Assembly: GCA_002473165.1 (NCBI GenBank)
Contig: DKSD01000077.1
Coordinates: forward strand, 1-9,690
DNA: 9,690 nt
Direction: 5' to 3'
Origin: Succinatimonas sp. UBA7265
GTDB taxonomy: Bacteria; Pseudomonadota; Gammaproteobacteria; Enterobacterales; Succinivibrionaceae
The first letter of the stretch is position 1, and each line of letters begins with the position of its first letter. A model generated the notes under the pieces. That model was not told where the DNA came from and searched no databases. It was given only the letters and a program-made list of their open reading frames with translations. Both the position numbers and the translations under genes were made by a program. Below are positions 1 through 6,189 of the stretch, piece after piece.

Positions 1-62
1 CAGGTTTTAGGACTGACCCGAAAATGTCAAGCTCCCGGTTTTTTCGTTACAGAAAATTGCCC

Positions 63-1355
63 TCAGCGCCGCATCCACTTAAGGCAGGCGTCATCGATCT
101 CCCCGCGCTCAAGCGCCGCGATCGCCCCCTCAATGATCCCAAAGGCCTGTTGCAGCTGCTCATTCGTAAGCGTGTATTCAGGCTCAAGGCGCAAAAACGA
201 CGATCCCAGTCGCTGGGTGTAAAGCCCGCGCACAAAGCACTCATAGATCACCTTAAAACACGCGGTCTGGTCATCCTCACGCCCGTCCTGCGAGCGCAGC
301 CACAGCCCGCGGGCTGTGCCCAGGCCCGTAAGGCGCGCCACCGCTTGGGGATGCCTGCGTTTAAGCCCCGCGTAAAAATCCTCGAGGGCTTTGGCGATCT
401 CAGCTATTCTGCCGTGCGCTTGCAGCGTTTTTGTAATTCCAAACGCCTTAAGCCCGCGGGCGCAGGCCTCGGCATTGCCTGCAAACGTGAAATCGTGATC
501 AAGCGGGCGCAGGCTTTTCATGATCTCAGGGCGGCCGATCACAGCCGACAGCGGGATCCCGCCGCCTAAAAACTTGCCCATGACGATGAGATCGGCCTGC
601 ACTTTAGGGTAATTTTCAACGCTGAAAAACGACCCGGTGCGCCAGAAGGCCAGCTGGCTTTCATCGGAAACCATGAGGAAGCCCATGCGGCGCGACAGTT
701 CGTACAGGCCTTCCAAAAAGCCGCGGTGCAAGGGCAGAAAGCCCGAATCCCCCTGCACGGCCTCAAAGATCACCGCCGCGATCTCACCGCCCTGCGCTTC
801 GATCTCAGAAAGTTCCGCCGACACCTGCTCAGCTTGCGCATCCTCGCCGCAAAACGGCAGCAGGCGGCACTCAGGCAGCATCGGCCCGATGTAGTCGCTG
901 CCGCCCTTAAAAACCGAAGTCAGCGTCATGGCGCCGTAAGATTTGCCGTGGTAATCGCCTGCAAAAGAGATGATGCGGCGACGCCCGGTGTAAGCGCGGG
1001 CGTACTTTATGGCCGCGTCTGTGCCCTCAGAGCCTGAGATCCCGTAGGAGAGCATGGCCTGGCCGTAAGGATAAAGCGCAATAAGGCGCTGTGCGTACTC
1101 AAGCTGCACTGAGCCTGTGGCATAGGGAAAGGGAAACTGGCCGATATGCCCGGGCAGGATGGGATCGTAGCCTAAGTTCATGGTGCAGGCACCGGAGATG
1201 AAATCGAGGATCTCTCGCCCGTCCGCGCACTCAAGGTAAGGCCCGTGCGCTCCGGTGACCGCAAGCGGCAGCTCGCTTAAAGTCTGCACCGGCGCGATGA
1301 GCTTTTCATGGCGGCGCAGCAGCTGCGCCGTCGCCGCATCCTCTTTATAAGGCAT
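63..1355 (-). CDS. Class III PLP-dependent aminotransferase, substrate unassigned
   Basis: Cytosolic fold-type I aminotransferase of the class III group, which includes ornithine, 4-aminobutyrate and diaminobutyrate aminotransferases. Seen, numbered from the start chosen here (430 aa): SGSEGTDAAIKYAR near 107-120 (phosphate-binding loop), DYHGKSYGA near 134 (family YHG), EAVQGDSG near 198, SDESQLAFWRTG from 230 with the cofactor-binding Asp231, and MGKFLGGGIPLSAV with the presumed Schiff-base Lys261. The reading frame is open back to an ATG at 1430, but that start has no Shine-Dalgarno sequence. The ATG at 1355 has GGAG eight bases upstream and gives a normal family length, so I chose it. The gene diverges from psd and its stop lies near the window edge. 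Odd: the usual DE(V/I)Q(T/S)G stretch is DESQLAF. The family is secure. The substrate is not, and no neighbouring pathway gene helps. Confidence 0.85.
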   Translation of the reverse strand: MPYKEDAATAQLLRRHEKLIAPVQTLSELPLAVTGAHGPYLECADGREILDFISGACTMNLGYDPILPGHIGQFPFPYATGSVQLEYAQRLIALYPYGQAMLSYGISGSEGTDAAIKYARAYTGRRRIISFAGDYHGKSYGAMTLTSVFKGGSDYIGPMLPECRLLPFCGEDAQAEQVSAELSEIEAQGGEIAAVIFEAVQGDSGFLPLHRGFLEGLYELSRRMGFLMVSDESQLAFWRTGSFFSVENYPKVQADLIVMGKFLGGGIPLSAVIGRPEIMKSLRPLDHDFTFAGNAEACARGLKAFGITKTLQAHGRIAEIAKALEDFYAGLKRRHPQAVARLTGLGTARGLWLRSQDGREDDQTACFKVIYECFVRGLYTQRLGSSFLRLEPEYTLTNEQLQQAFGIIEGAIAALERGEIDDACLKWMRR

Positions 1356-1363
1356 TTTCAGAT

Positions 1364-1367
1364 CTCC
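1364..1367 (-). promoter_or_regulatory. Ribosome binding site deciding the aminotransferase start
   Basis: GGAG on the minus strand lies 8 nt before the ATG at 1355. The upstream in-frame ATG at 1430 has no purine-rich box, so the 25-codon extension is probably not translated. Confidence 0.6.
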
Positions 1368-1434
1368 GCTTTTAAATTCCGCCCCGGGCTTTGCCACTTG
1401 CAAACTGTGCGCTCCGTCCGGCATTTGCATAGGC

Positions 1435-1453
1435 GTGATTCTGTTAGAATCAC
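1435..1453. repeat. Perfect 19-bp dyad in the aminotransferase/psd divergent region
   Basis: GTGATTCT-GTT-AGAATCAC has two 8-base arms in exact inverted repeat around a 3-base centre. It sits in the 139-bp region between the divergent aminotransferase and psd starts and covers the best psd -10 candidate. Size and place suit a dimeric repressor's operator. No known regulator consensus was recognised, so the operator role is inference. Confidence 0.5.
1442..1450 (+). promoter_or_regulatory. Candidate extended -10 promoter for psd
   Basis: TGTTAGAAT matches the extended sigma-70 -10 form TGnTATAAT with one mismatch. TTGCAT at 1425-1430 resembles a -35 box but the spacer is only 14 nt, so the promoter would rely on the extended -10. 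The predicted transcript start near 1457 leaves a leader of about 38 nt. It overlaps the 19-bp dyad, so a protein bound there would block it. Confidence 0.4.
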
Positions 1454-1494
1454 TTCATCACTTTAAAAGGAACTTTGCTCAGGTCACATTCGCT

Positions 1495-2337
1495 ATGTCT
1501 TTTGCAAACTGCCTTGTCAAGGCTGTAAATTATGTTACCCCTTTCAATACCCTGACCGCGCTTTCAGGCAAGCTGGCCTCGGCGCGACTGGGCTGGTTCA
1601 CGCAGTTCCTCATCAAAAGCTTCATCAGCGCCTACCACATCGATCTGAGCGAGTGCGCCAACACCGATCTGAGCTCCTATAAAACCTTCAACGAATTCTT
1701 TATCCGCAAGCTGCGCCAGGACGTGCGCCCGGTGACGGACGCCTGCACGGCCGTGTGCCCGGTGGACGGCACTGTGGGCCAGTGCGGCACGCTCAGGGCC
1801 GGCCGTCTTTTGCAGGCCAAAGGCGTCGACTATTCTTTCCGCGCGCTCATGGGCGGCAGCCGCACCGACTGCGCCCCCTTTGAGCTGGGCACGTTCGCCA
1901 CGTTTTACCTCTCCCCCGCCAACTACCACCGCGTGCACATGCCCATGGATGCCACGCTGGTAAAGACCATCCATGTGCCCGGCCGCCACTTCCCGGTGGG
2001 CCGCCGCAACACCTCAAAGCTTCACGGCCTGTACACCCAGAACGAGCGCCTCGTGTGCATCTTCGGGACGCGCGAAGGCCCGTTCTGCCTGATCTTTGTG
2101 GGCGCGGCTCTGGTGGGCAGCATCCACACTTCCTGGGCCGGAACCATCAAAAGGCGCAAAGGCGTGGAGGCCAAATACTACGATCCCGATCAGTTCACCT
2201 ATAAGAAAGGCGATGAGATCGGCTACTTCTCCTACGGCTCAACCGTGATCTGCATCTGGCCTGAAGGCCAGGGCGCCTTAAGCGACGATCTCACTCCGGG
2301 CACGGCTGTCAGGTACGGCCGTCCCATGAGCATTTAA
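1495..2337 (+). CDS. psd: Phosphatidylserine decarboxylase proenzyme
   Basis: Inner-membrane-associated enzyme that decarboxylates phosphatidylserine to phosphatidylethanolamine, the last step of PE synthesis. It is made as a proenzyme that self-cleaves into beta and alpha chains, leaving a pyruvoyl cofactor on the new alpha N-terminus. Seen: YKTFNEFFIRKLR near 62-74, VCPVDGTVG with Asp91, YLSPANYHRVHMP with His145 and His148, VGSIHTSWAGTI, and YGSTV with the presumed pyruvoyl-forming Ser249, leaving an alpha chain of about 32 residues. The frame is open from a GTG at 1435, but the ATG at 1495 aligns with the N-terminus of E. coli Psd and gives 280 aa. The Shine-Dalgarno is weak (AGG at 1481-1483). 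E. coli Psd is longer because of a C-terminal tail absent here. Odd: the cleavage motif is YGST instead of the usual LGST. Confidence 0.96.
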   Translation: MSFANCLVKAVNYVTPFNTLTALSGKLASARLGWFTQFLIKSFISAYHIDLSECANTDLSSYKTFNEFFIRKLRQDVRPVTDACTAVCPVDGTVGQCGTLRAGRLLQAKGVDYSFRALMGGSRTDCAPFELGTFATFYLSPANYHRVHMPMDATLVKTIHVPGRHFPVGRRNTSKLHGLYTQNERLVCIFGTREGPFCLIFVGAALVGSIHTSWAGTIKRRKGVEAKYYDPDQFTYKKGDEIGYFSYGSTVICIWPEGQGALSDDLTPGTAVRYGRPMSI

Positions 2338-2369
2338 GCCGCTCCTGCCATACCTTTTGCCATACTGTG

Positions 2370-2406
2370 GTGCGCCCGCGTTTTCGTTGCCAAAATGCGG
2401 GCGCAC
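2370..2406. terminator. Strong hairpin after psd without a U-tract
   Basis: Two perfectly complementary 10-base arms (2370-2379 and 2397-2406) extend inward through a G-T and four T-A pairs to a 7-nt loop at 2385-2391. It starts 32 nt after the psd stop. Neither side has the T-run of an intrinsic terminator. It may stabilise a 3' end, work with Rho, or act as DNA near the frd promoter. The hairpin is certain; the role is not. Confidence 0.4.
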
Positions 2407-2432
2407 GCATCAAAGTGAGAAGTTTTTTCAGC

Positions 2433-2438
2433 TATAAT
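2433..2438 (+). promoter_or_regulatory. Candidate frdABCD promoter -10 box
   Basis: A perfect TATAAT in an AT-rich patch, about 80 nt before frdA. No good -35 lies 16-18 nt upstream, which would suit an activator-dependent promoter. ATCAA at 2409-2413 matches the right half of the FNR consensus TTGATnnnnATCAA near the usual class II activator position, but the left half (2400-2404) does not match, so FNR control is only a suggestion. Expected transcript start near 2445. Confidence 0.5.
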
Positions 2439-2453
2439 TATTTCCGATTTTTT

Positions 2454-2501
2454 GCTTGCTGTCCGGCAAGCGCGGTCTGGATGCAGGGTGCGCGAGCCGG
2501 A
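2454..2501 (+). promoter_or_regulatory. frdA leader with two mutually exclusive hairpins
   Basis: Fold A pairs GCTTGC (2454-2459) with GCAAGC (2466-2471). Fold B pairs TCCGGC (2462-2467) with GCCGGA (2496-2501), with CGCG 2471-2474 pairing to 2491-2494 inside it. The folds share bases 2466-2467 and 2471 and cannot coexist. Fold B ends 5 nt before the frdA ribosome binding site. The pairings are visible; a regulatory use is inference. Confidence 0.35.
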
Positions 2502-2506
2502 ATGTT

Positions 2507-2511
2507 AGGAG
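2507..2511 (+). promoter_or_regulatory. Ribosome binding site for the GTG start of frdA
   Basis: AGGAG is 6 nt before the GTG at 2518. It fixes a non-ATG start, which also places the FAD-linking histidine at residue 45 as the family expects. Confidence 0.8.
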
Positions 2512-2517
2512 ATTCAC

Positions 2518-4341
2518 GTGGAAAAATATCAATATGATGTTGCGATCGTGGGTGCCGGCGGTGCAGGCCTTCGTGCTGCCATAGCGGTGGCCCAGGCTGA
2601 CCCGAAGCTTCGCGTTGCGCTCATTTCCAAAGTTTACCCGATGCGTTCGCACACTGTGGCCGCAGAAGGCGGTGCCGCAGGCGTCGTCCGCGATGACGAC
2701 TCGCTGCAGAAGCACTTCGAGGACACGGTCGCCGGCGGCGACTGGCTGTGCGAGCAGGACGTCGTCGACTACTTCGTGCACCACACCACCCAGGAGCTCT
2801 ACCAGCTCGAGCACTGGGGCTGCCCTTGGAGCCGCAAACCCAACGGTGACATCAACGTCCGCCGTTTCGGCGGCATGAAAGTGCCCCGCACCTGGTTTGC
2901 CGCTGACAAATCCGGTTTCCACATGCTGCACACCCTGTTCCAGACCTCCGTGCAGTTCCCTTCCATCGAGCGCTTTGACGAACACTTTGTCCTCGATCTC
3001 TTAGTCGAGGACGGCATCTGCCGCGGCGTCGTCTGCTATGACCTGCAGAACGGCATCTTCCGCCAGATCAACGCCAAGTGCGTGTTCCTCGCCACCGGCG
3101 GCGCCGGGCGCTGCTACGCCTTCAACACGAACGGCGGCATCGTCACCGGCGACGGCCAGGCTCTGGCCTACCGCCACGGCGTGCCGCTGCGCGACATGGA
3201 ATTCGTGCAGTACCACCCGACCGGCCTGTTAGGCTGCGGCCTGCTGATGACCGAAGGCTGCCGCGGCGAAGGCGGCGTGCTCTACAACAAGGATCACTAC
3301 CGTTACCTGCAGGATTACGGCCTCGGCCCTGAGACCCCGGTCGGCCAGCCTAAGAACAAGTACATGGAGTTAGGCCCCCGCGACAAGCTGTCCCAGGCTT
3401 TCTGGAACGAATCCAAGAAAGGCCGCACCATCAAGTATCCTTTAGGCGAAGCCGTGCTGCTCGATCTCACCCACTTAGGCGAGAAATACCTGCACGAGCG
3501 CCTCCCGCTCATCTGCGAGCTGGCCCAGACCTACTCCGGCGTCGATCCGGTCAAGGCTCCGGTGCCGGTCCGCCCGGTCGTCCACTACACCATGGGCGGC
3601 ATCGAGACTGACGGCCGCACCGCCACCCGCATGGAAGGCCTGTACGCCGCCGGCGAGTGCGCCTCCGTGGGCATCCACGGCGCCAACCGCTTAGGCTCGA
3701 ACTCCCTCGTTGAGACCGTGGTGTTCGGCAAGGCCGGCGGCGACGCCATGGCCGAGCGCGCTCACCAGGTCAAAGACTACGACTCCGCTGAGCTCGCCCG
3801 CCAGGCTGAGGCTGCCGAGAAGCGCGCCCTGTCACTGTTTGACGTCAAGGGCGAAGAGTCCCAGGGCAAGATCCGCGCCGAGATGGGTCAGTCCATGGAA
3901 AAGGGCGTGGGCATCTACCGCGAAGAGACGACCATGCAGGAGACCATCGACAAGCTCAAAGAGCTCAAGGATCGCTATGTGAAGGTTGCCATCTCCGATC
4001 GCGGCCGCGTGTTCAACACCGAGTGGATGAACCTCATCGAGCTCGGGTACACGCTCGATGTCGCCCAGACCATGGCCTACTCCGCCATCAACCGCAAGGA
4101 GTCCCGCGGCTCCCACCAGCGCCTTGACGGCCCTAACGGCGCCTACAAGGAGCGCGATGACAAGAACTTCCTCAAGCACTCGCTCGCCTTCTTAAACCCT
4201 GAGACCGGTCTCCCTGAGATCAAGCTCCAGGACGTGAAGATCACCACCTTCCAGCCGGCCAAGCGCGTCTACGGCGCCGAGGCGGAAAAGGCTGAGGCCG
4301 AGAGAGCCAGGAAGGCCAAAGCAGCACAGGAGGCCAAGTAA
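2518..4341 (+). CDS. frdA: Fumarate reductase flavoprotein subunit
   Basis: Catalytic subunit of quinol:fumarate reductase, on the cytoplasmic face of the inner membrane. It reduces fumarate to succinate at a covalently bound FAD as the terminal step of anaerobic respiration. Seen in 607 aa: dinucleotide-binding VGAGGAGLRAA near 11-21, MRSHTVAAEGG with His45 (covalent FAD attachment), QYHPTGL with His233, EGCRGEGG, GPRDKLSQ with Arg288 (proton-transfer arginine), HYTMGGI with His356, and GANRLGSNS with Arg391 (substrate binding). These sit about one residue after their E. coli FrdA positions, and the length is similar. The start is GTG with a good ribosome binding site. The C-terminus is a charged Ala/Glu/Lys tail after PAKRVYG. 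First gene of frdABCD; its TAA abuts the frdB ATG with no gap. The motifs and the FrdC/FrdD anchors make it a fumarate reductase, not a succinate dehydrogenase. Confidence 0.98.
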   Translation: MEKYQYDVAIVGAGGAGLRAAIAVAQADPKLRVALISKVYPMRSHTVAAEGGAAGVVRDDDSLQKHFEDTVAGGDWLCEQDVVDYFVHHTTQELYQLEHWGCPWSRKPNGDINVRRFGGMKVPRTWFAADKSGFHMLHTLFQTSVQFPSIERFDEHFVLDLLVEDGICRGVVCYDLQNGIFRQINAKCVFLATGGAGRCYAFNTNGGIVTGDGQALAYRHGVPLRDMEFVQYHPTGLLGCGLLMTEGCRGEGGVLYNKDHYRYLQDYGLGPETPVGQPKNKYMELGPRDKLSQAFWNESKKGRTIKYPLGEAVLLDLTHLGEKYLHERLPLICELAQTYSGVDPVKAPVPVRPVVHYTMGGIETDGRTATRMEGLYAAGECASVGIHGANRLGSNSLVETVVFGKAGGDAMAERAHQVKDYDSAELARQAEAAEKRALSLFDVKGEESQGKIRAEMGQSMEKGVGIYREETTMQETIDKLKELKDRYVKVAISDRGRVFNTEWMNLIELGYTLDVAQTMAYSAINRKESRGSHQRLDGPNGAYKERDDKNFLKHSLAFLNPETGLPEIKLQDVKITTFQPAKRVYGAEAEKAEAERARKAKAAQEAK

Positions 4342-5094
4342 ATGGCAGAAATCGAGAAAAAAATGAAGATCACCGTGCTCCGCTATCGTCCGGAGCAGGA
4401 TGACAAACCCTGGGATCAGACCTTCGAAGTTCCGTACCATCAGGGCACTTCCCTGCTTGAGGCCCTCTTCTACATCAAAGACAACCTCGAGCACAGCCTC
4501 TCGTTCCGCTGGTCCTGCCGTATGGCGATCTGCGGCTCCTGCGGCATGATGGTCAACAATGTCCCCCACCTCGCGTGCAAGACGTTCCTGCGCGACTACG
4601 AGGGCCAGGACATCCGCGTTGAGCCACTGGCCAACTTCCCCATCGAGCGCGATCTCGTCGTCGATCTTTCCGATCTCATCGAGAAGATCGAGCTCATCAA
4701 GCCTTACATCATTCCGTCGGAAAAAGACGCGAAGATGCCGCTTAACAGGAACTTCAAGCAGAGCCCGATGCAGATGGAGGCTTACCTGCAGTTCGCGCAG
4801 TGCATCAACTGCGGCTGCTGCTACGCCGCCTGCCCGCAGTACAAGCTCAACCCGAAGTTCATCGGCCCGGCCGCGCTGACGCTGCTGTACCGCTACAACA
4901 TCGACAACCGCGACAGCGGCGCGCTGCAGCGCCTGCCGTTCTTAAACTCCGAGAACGGCGTGTGGGGCTGCACCTTCGTGGGCTACTGCTCCGAAGTCTG
5001 CCCGAAGAAGGTCGATCCTTCATCTGCCATCCAGCTTGGCAAGAAGATGAGCGCGACCGACTACGTCATCAAACTCGTCAAACCGGAGGAATGA
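4342..5094 (+). CDS. frdB: Fumarate reductase iron-sulfur subunit
   Basis: Carries electrons from menaquinol at the membrane anchor to FAD in FrdA through three iron-sulfur clusters. Seen in 250 aa: the [2Fe-2S] ligands Cys59, Cys64 and Cys67 in CRMAICGSCG, plus Cys79; the ferredoxin motif CINCGCCYAACP with Cys154, 157, 160 and 164; and CTFVGYCSEVCPKKVDP with Cys210, 216 and 220. Together these supply the [2Fe-2S], [4Fe-4S] and [3Fe-4S] sites of the family. Cys159 is an extra cysteine where E. coli FrdB has Leu. AGGAGG (4328-4333), inside the end of frdA, is 8 nt before the ATG, and the genes touch (TAAATG), so translation is probably coupled. The stop is 3 nt before frdC. Confidence 0.98.
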   Translation: MAEIEKKMKITVLRYRPEQDDKPWDQTFEVPYHQGTSLLEALFYIKDNLEHSLSFRWSCRMAICGSCGMMVNNVPHLACKTFLRDYEGQDIRVEPLANFPIERDLVVDLSDLIEKIELIKPYIIPSEKDAKMPLNRNFKQSPMQMEAYLQFAQCINCGCCYAACPQYKLNPKFIGPAALTLLYRYNIDNRDSGALQRLPFLNSENGVWGCTFVGYCSEVCPKKVDPSSAIQLGKKMSATDYVIKLVKPEE

Positions 5095-5097
5095 TCC

Positions 5098-5559
5098 ATG
5101 GCTCAAGCTACTTCATTTCGCAAGCCGTATCACCGCGAGGTGACCGCCACCTGGTGGACGAAGAACCCGTTCTACGTTCACTACATGCTCCGTGAGGGCA
5201 CCGCAGTGCTCGCACTCTTCGCCACGCTCGAGATCATCTTAGGCGTGTTCCTCTTTGCCATGTGCAACTTAAACGCCGTGGCCGCGGGCACTGTCGACGA
5301 GACCACGACCGCCGCCTACATGTGGTGGGCGACCGACTTCCTGGGCAACCCGGTCGTCATCGCCCTCAACATCGTGACGCTTGGGGCCCAGCTCTTCCAC
5401 ATGGTGACCTGGTTCAACCTCATGCCGAAGGCTGTGCGCGTGTTCCTCAACAAAAACAGCACCGAGAGACTCCCGGACATCGCCACGAAGCTTGCCCTCT
5501 ATGCGGCTGCTTTAGGCGGTTTCATCGTGGTCCTGGGCGCTGCCTGGCTTACCAAGTAA
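5098..5559 (+). CDS. frdC: Fumarate reductase membrane anchor subunit C
   Basis: Integral membrane subunit that, with FrdD, binds menaquinol and anchors FrdAB to the inner membrane. Seen in 153 aa: TWWTKNPFYVHYMLREGTAV near 18-37, which aligns with E. coli FrdC and holds Glu33 (E. coli Glu29, a quinone-site residue), and FHMVTWFNLMPKA with His101 (near E. coli His82). Three hydrophobic helices lie around 35-55, 82-103 and 125-150. It is about 22 residues longer than the 131-aa E. coli protein, mostly from a longer loop at about 56-80 between helices 1 and 2. GGAGGA (5085-5090) is 7 nt before the ATG. Third gene of frdABCD. Confidence 0.96.
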   Translation: MAQATSFRKPYHREVTATWWTKNPFYVHYMLREGTAVLALFATLEIILGVFLFAMCNLNAVAAGTVDETTTAAYMWWATDFLGNPVVIALNIVTLGAQLFHMVTWFNLMPKAVRVFLNKNSTERLPDIATKLALYAAALGGFIVVLGAAWLTK

Positions 5560-5569
5560 GGAGAAACTT

Positions 5570-5947
5570 ATGCTTAAGATCCTTCCCACCCGTTCAGACG
5601 AGCCGATCTTCTGGCTCATGTTCGGCACCGGCGGCATGATCGCCGCATGGGTTCTCCCTGCCATCCTCGTCGTGATGATCGTCGCGGGCATCTGCCCCCC
5701 GGGCATCGACTCAGGGCTGCTGAGCTTCGCTCAGGCCAAAGCCATATTAGGCAACTGGTTCTTAGCCCTCGTGCTCTTTGGCATCGTGTTCATCCTGTGC
5801 ATGTACGCCCTGCACCGCATGTACCACTCGCTGCACGATCTGAACCTCCACTCGAAGATCTTCTGGTACATCTGCTACGGCGGCGCCGCGGCTCTGTCTT
5901 TCATCACGCTGGGCCTTCAGCTGATGATCTACTGCAAGCTCTTCTGA
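5570..5947 (+). CDS. frdD: Fumarate reductase membrane anchor subunit D
   Basis: Second membrane anchor of fumarate reductase, forming the menaquinol pocket with FrdC. Seen in 125 aa: RSDEPIFWLMFGTGGM near 8-23, matching E. coli FrdD RSDEPVFWGLFGAGGM, and ALHRMYHSLHDL near 80-91, the family's conserved His/Arg segment near the quinone site. Three hydrophobic helices lie at about 20-42, 62-82 and 98-122. Length is close to the 119 aa of E. coli. AAGGAG (5558-5563) overlaps the frdC stop and is 6 nt before the ATG. Last gene of the operon, with a strong terminator 21 nt after its stop. Confidence 0.96.
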   Translation: MLKILPTRSDEPIFWLMFGTGGMIAAWVLPAILVVMIVAGICPPGIDSGLLSFAQAKAILGNWFLALVLFGIVFILCMYALHRMYHSLHDLNLHSKIFWYICYGGAAALSFITLGLQLMIYCKLF

Positions 5948-5968
5948 TTTAAGCAAGTAAAAATCGCA

Positions 5969-5995
5969 AGGCCCGCCTCAGGCGGGCCTTTTTTT
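5969..5995 (+). terminator. Intrinsic terminator of frdABCD
   Basis: AGGCCCGCC (5969-5977), loop TCA, GGCGGGCCT (5981-5989): a perfect 9-bp GC-rich stem running into seven T residues (5989-5995). Confidence 0.95.
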
Positions 5996-6052
5996 CACCT
6001 TGCGTTTGTTCCTGCGCCTTCCCTGTGCAAAGCCGCGCCTTCATGAGAATTT

Positions 6053-6070
6053 AACCTGATGCCACAGGTT
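6053..6070. repeat. Inverted repeat upstream of the pykF promoter
   Basis: AACCTG-ATGCCA-CAGGTT has perfect 6-base arms and a 6-base centre, about 30 bp upstream of the -10 box. It could be a regulator site or a weak hairpin. No consensus was recognised. Confidence 0.3.
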
Positions 6071-6075
6071 TTCGC

Positions 6076-6090
6076 GCATTCTTAGAATGC
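6076..6090. repeat. 15-bp palindrome over the pykF -35 region
   Basis: GCATTCT-T-AGAATGC has perfect 7-base arms around one base. It occupies the place where a -35 box for the TATAAT at 6099 would be, as a repressor or activator site often does. Its ATTCT/AGAAT core also occurs in the psd dyad, with different spacing. Confidence 0.45.
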
Positions 6091-6095
6091 CTGTC

Positions 6096-6104
6096 TGATA
6101 TAAT
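6096..6104 (+). promoter_or_regulatory. Extended -10 promoter for pykF
   Basis: TGATATAAT is a full match to TGnTATAAT. No recognisable -35 lies 16-18 nt upstream, which is normal for extended -10 promoters. Predicted transcript start is about 6111, giving a leader of about 190 nt. Confidence 0.65.
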
Positions 6105-6147
6105 TCAGCACGAATTAAAAGAAGAAACCGCAGCCAGGCACCCGCGC

Positions 6148-6189
6148 CTGCTTTGAGGCTGAAACAAGTTTTCACCGCCGCCAAAGCAG
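6148..6189 (+). ncRNA. 42-nt hairpin in the pykF leader
   Basis: CTGCTTTG (6148-6155) pairs perfectly with CAAAGCAG (6182-6189). Inside, GGC 6157-6159 pairs with GCC 6177-6179 and TGAAA 6160-6164 with TTTCA 6170-6174, closing a 5-nt loop. A competing stem, CAGGC 6135-6139 with GCCTG 6146-6150, shares its first three bases. No T-run follows, so it is not a terminator. It is probably a cis-acting leader element. Confidence 0.45.

Noticed and set aside
25..30. TTGACA-like -35 box on the minus strand, leftward
   Set aside because: No convincing -10 lies at 16-18 nt; TAAAAC is only about 15 nt away and the window ends there.
24..569. 181-codon plus-strand reading frame opposite the aminotransferase
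   Set aside because: Antisense to a well-supported gene, Arg/Lys/Pro-rich composition typical of a GC-rich shadow frame, no ribosome binding site and no family motif.
1435..1494. Earlier GTG start for psd at 1435
   Set aside because: It has no Shine-Dalgarno, would lie upstream of the likely transcript start, and the 20 extra residues are absent from E. coli Psd.
6158..6177. Cra (FruR)-like site: GCTGAAAC followed by TTTTCA in the pykF leader
   Set aside because: The left half fits the Cra half-site, but the right half and spacing do not, and the bases are better explained as the apex of the 42-nt hairpin.
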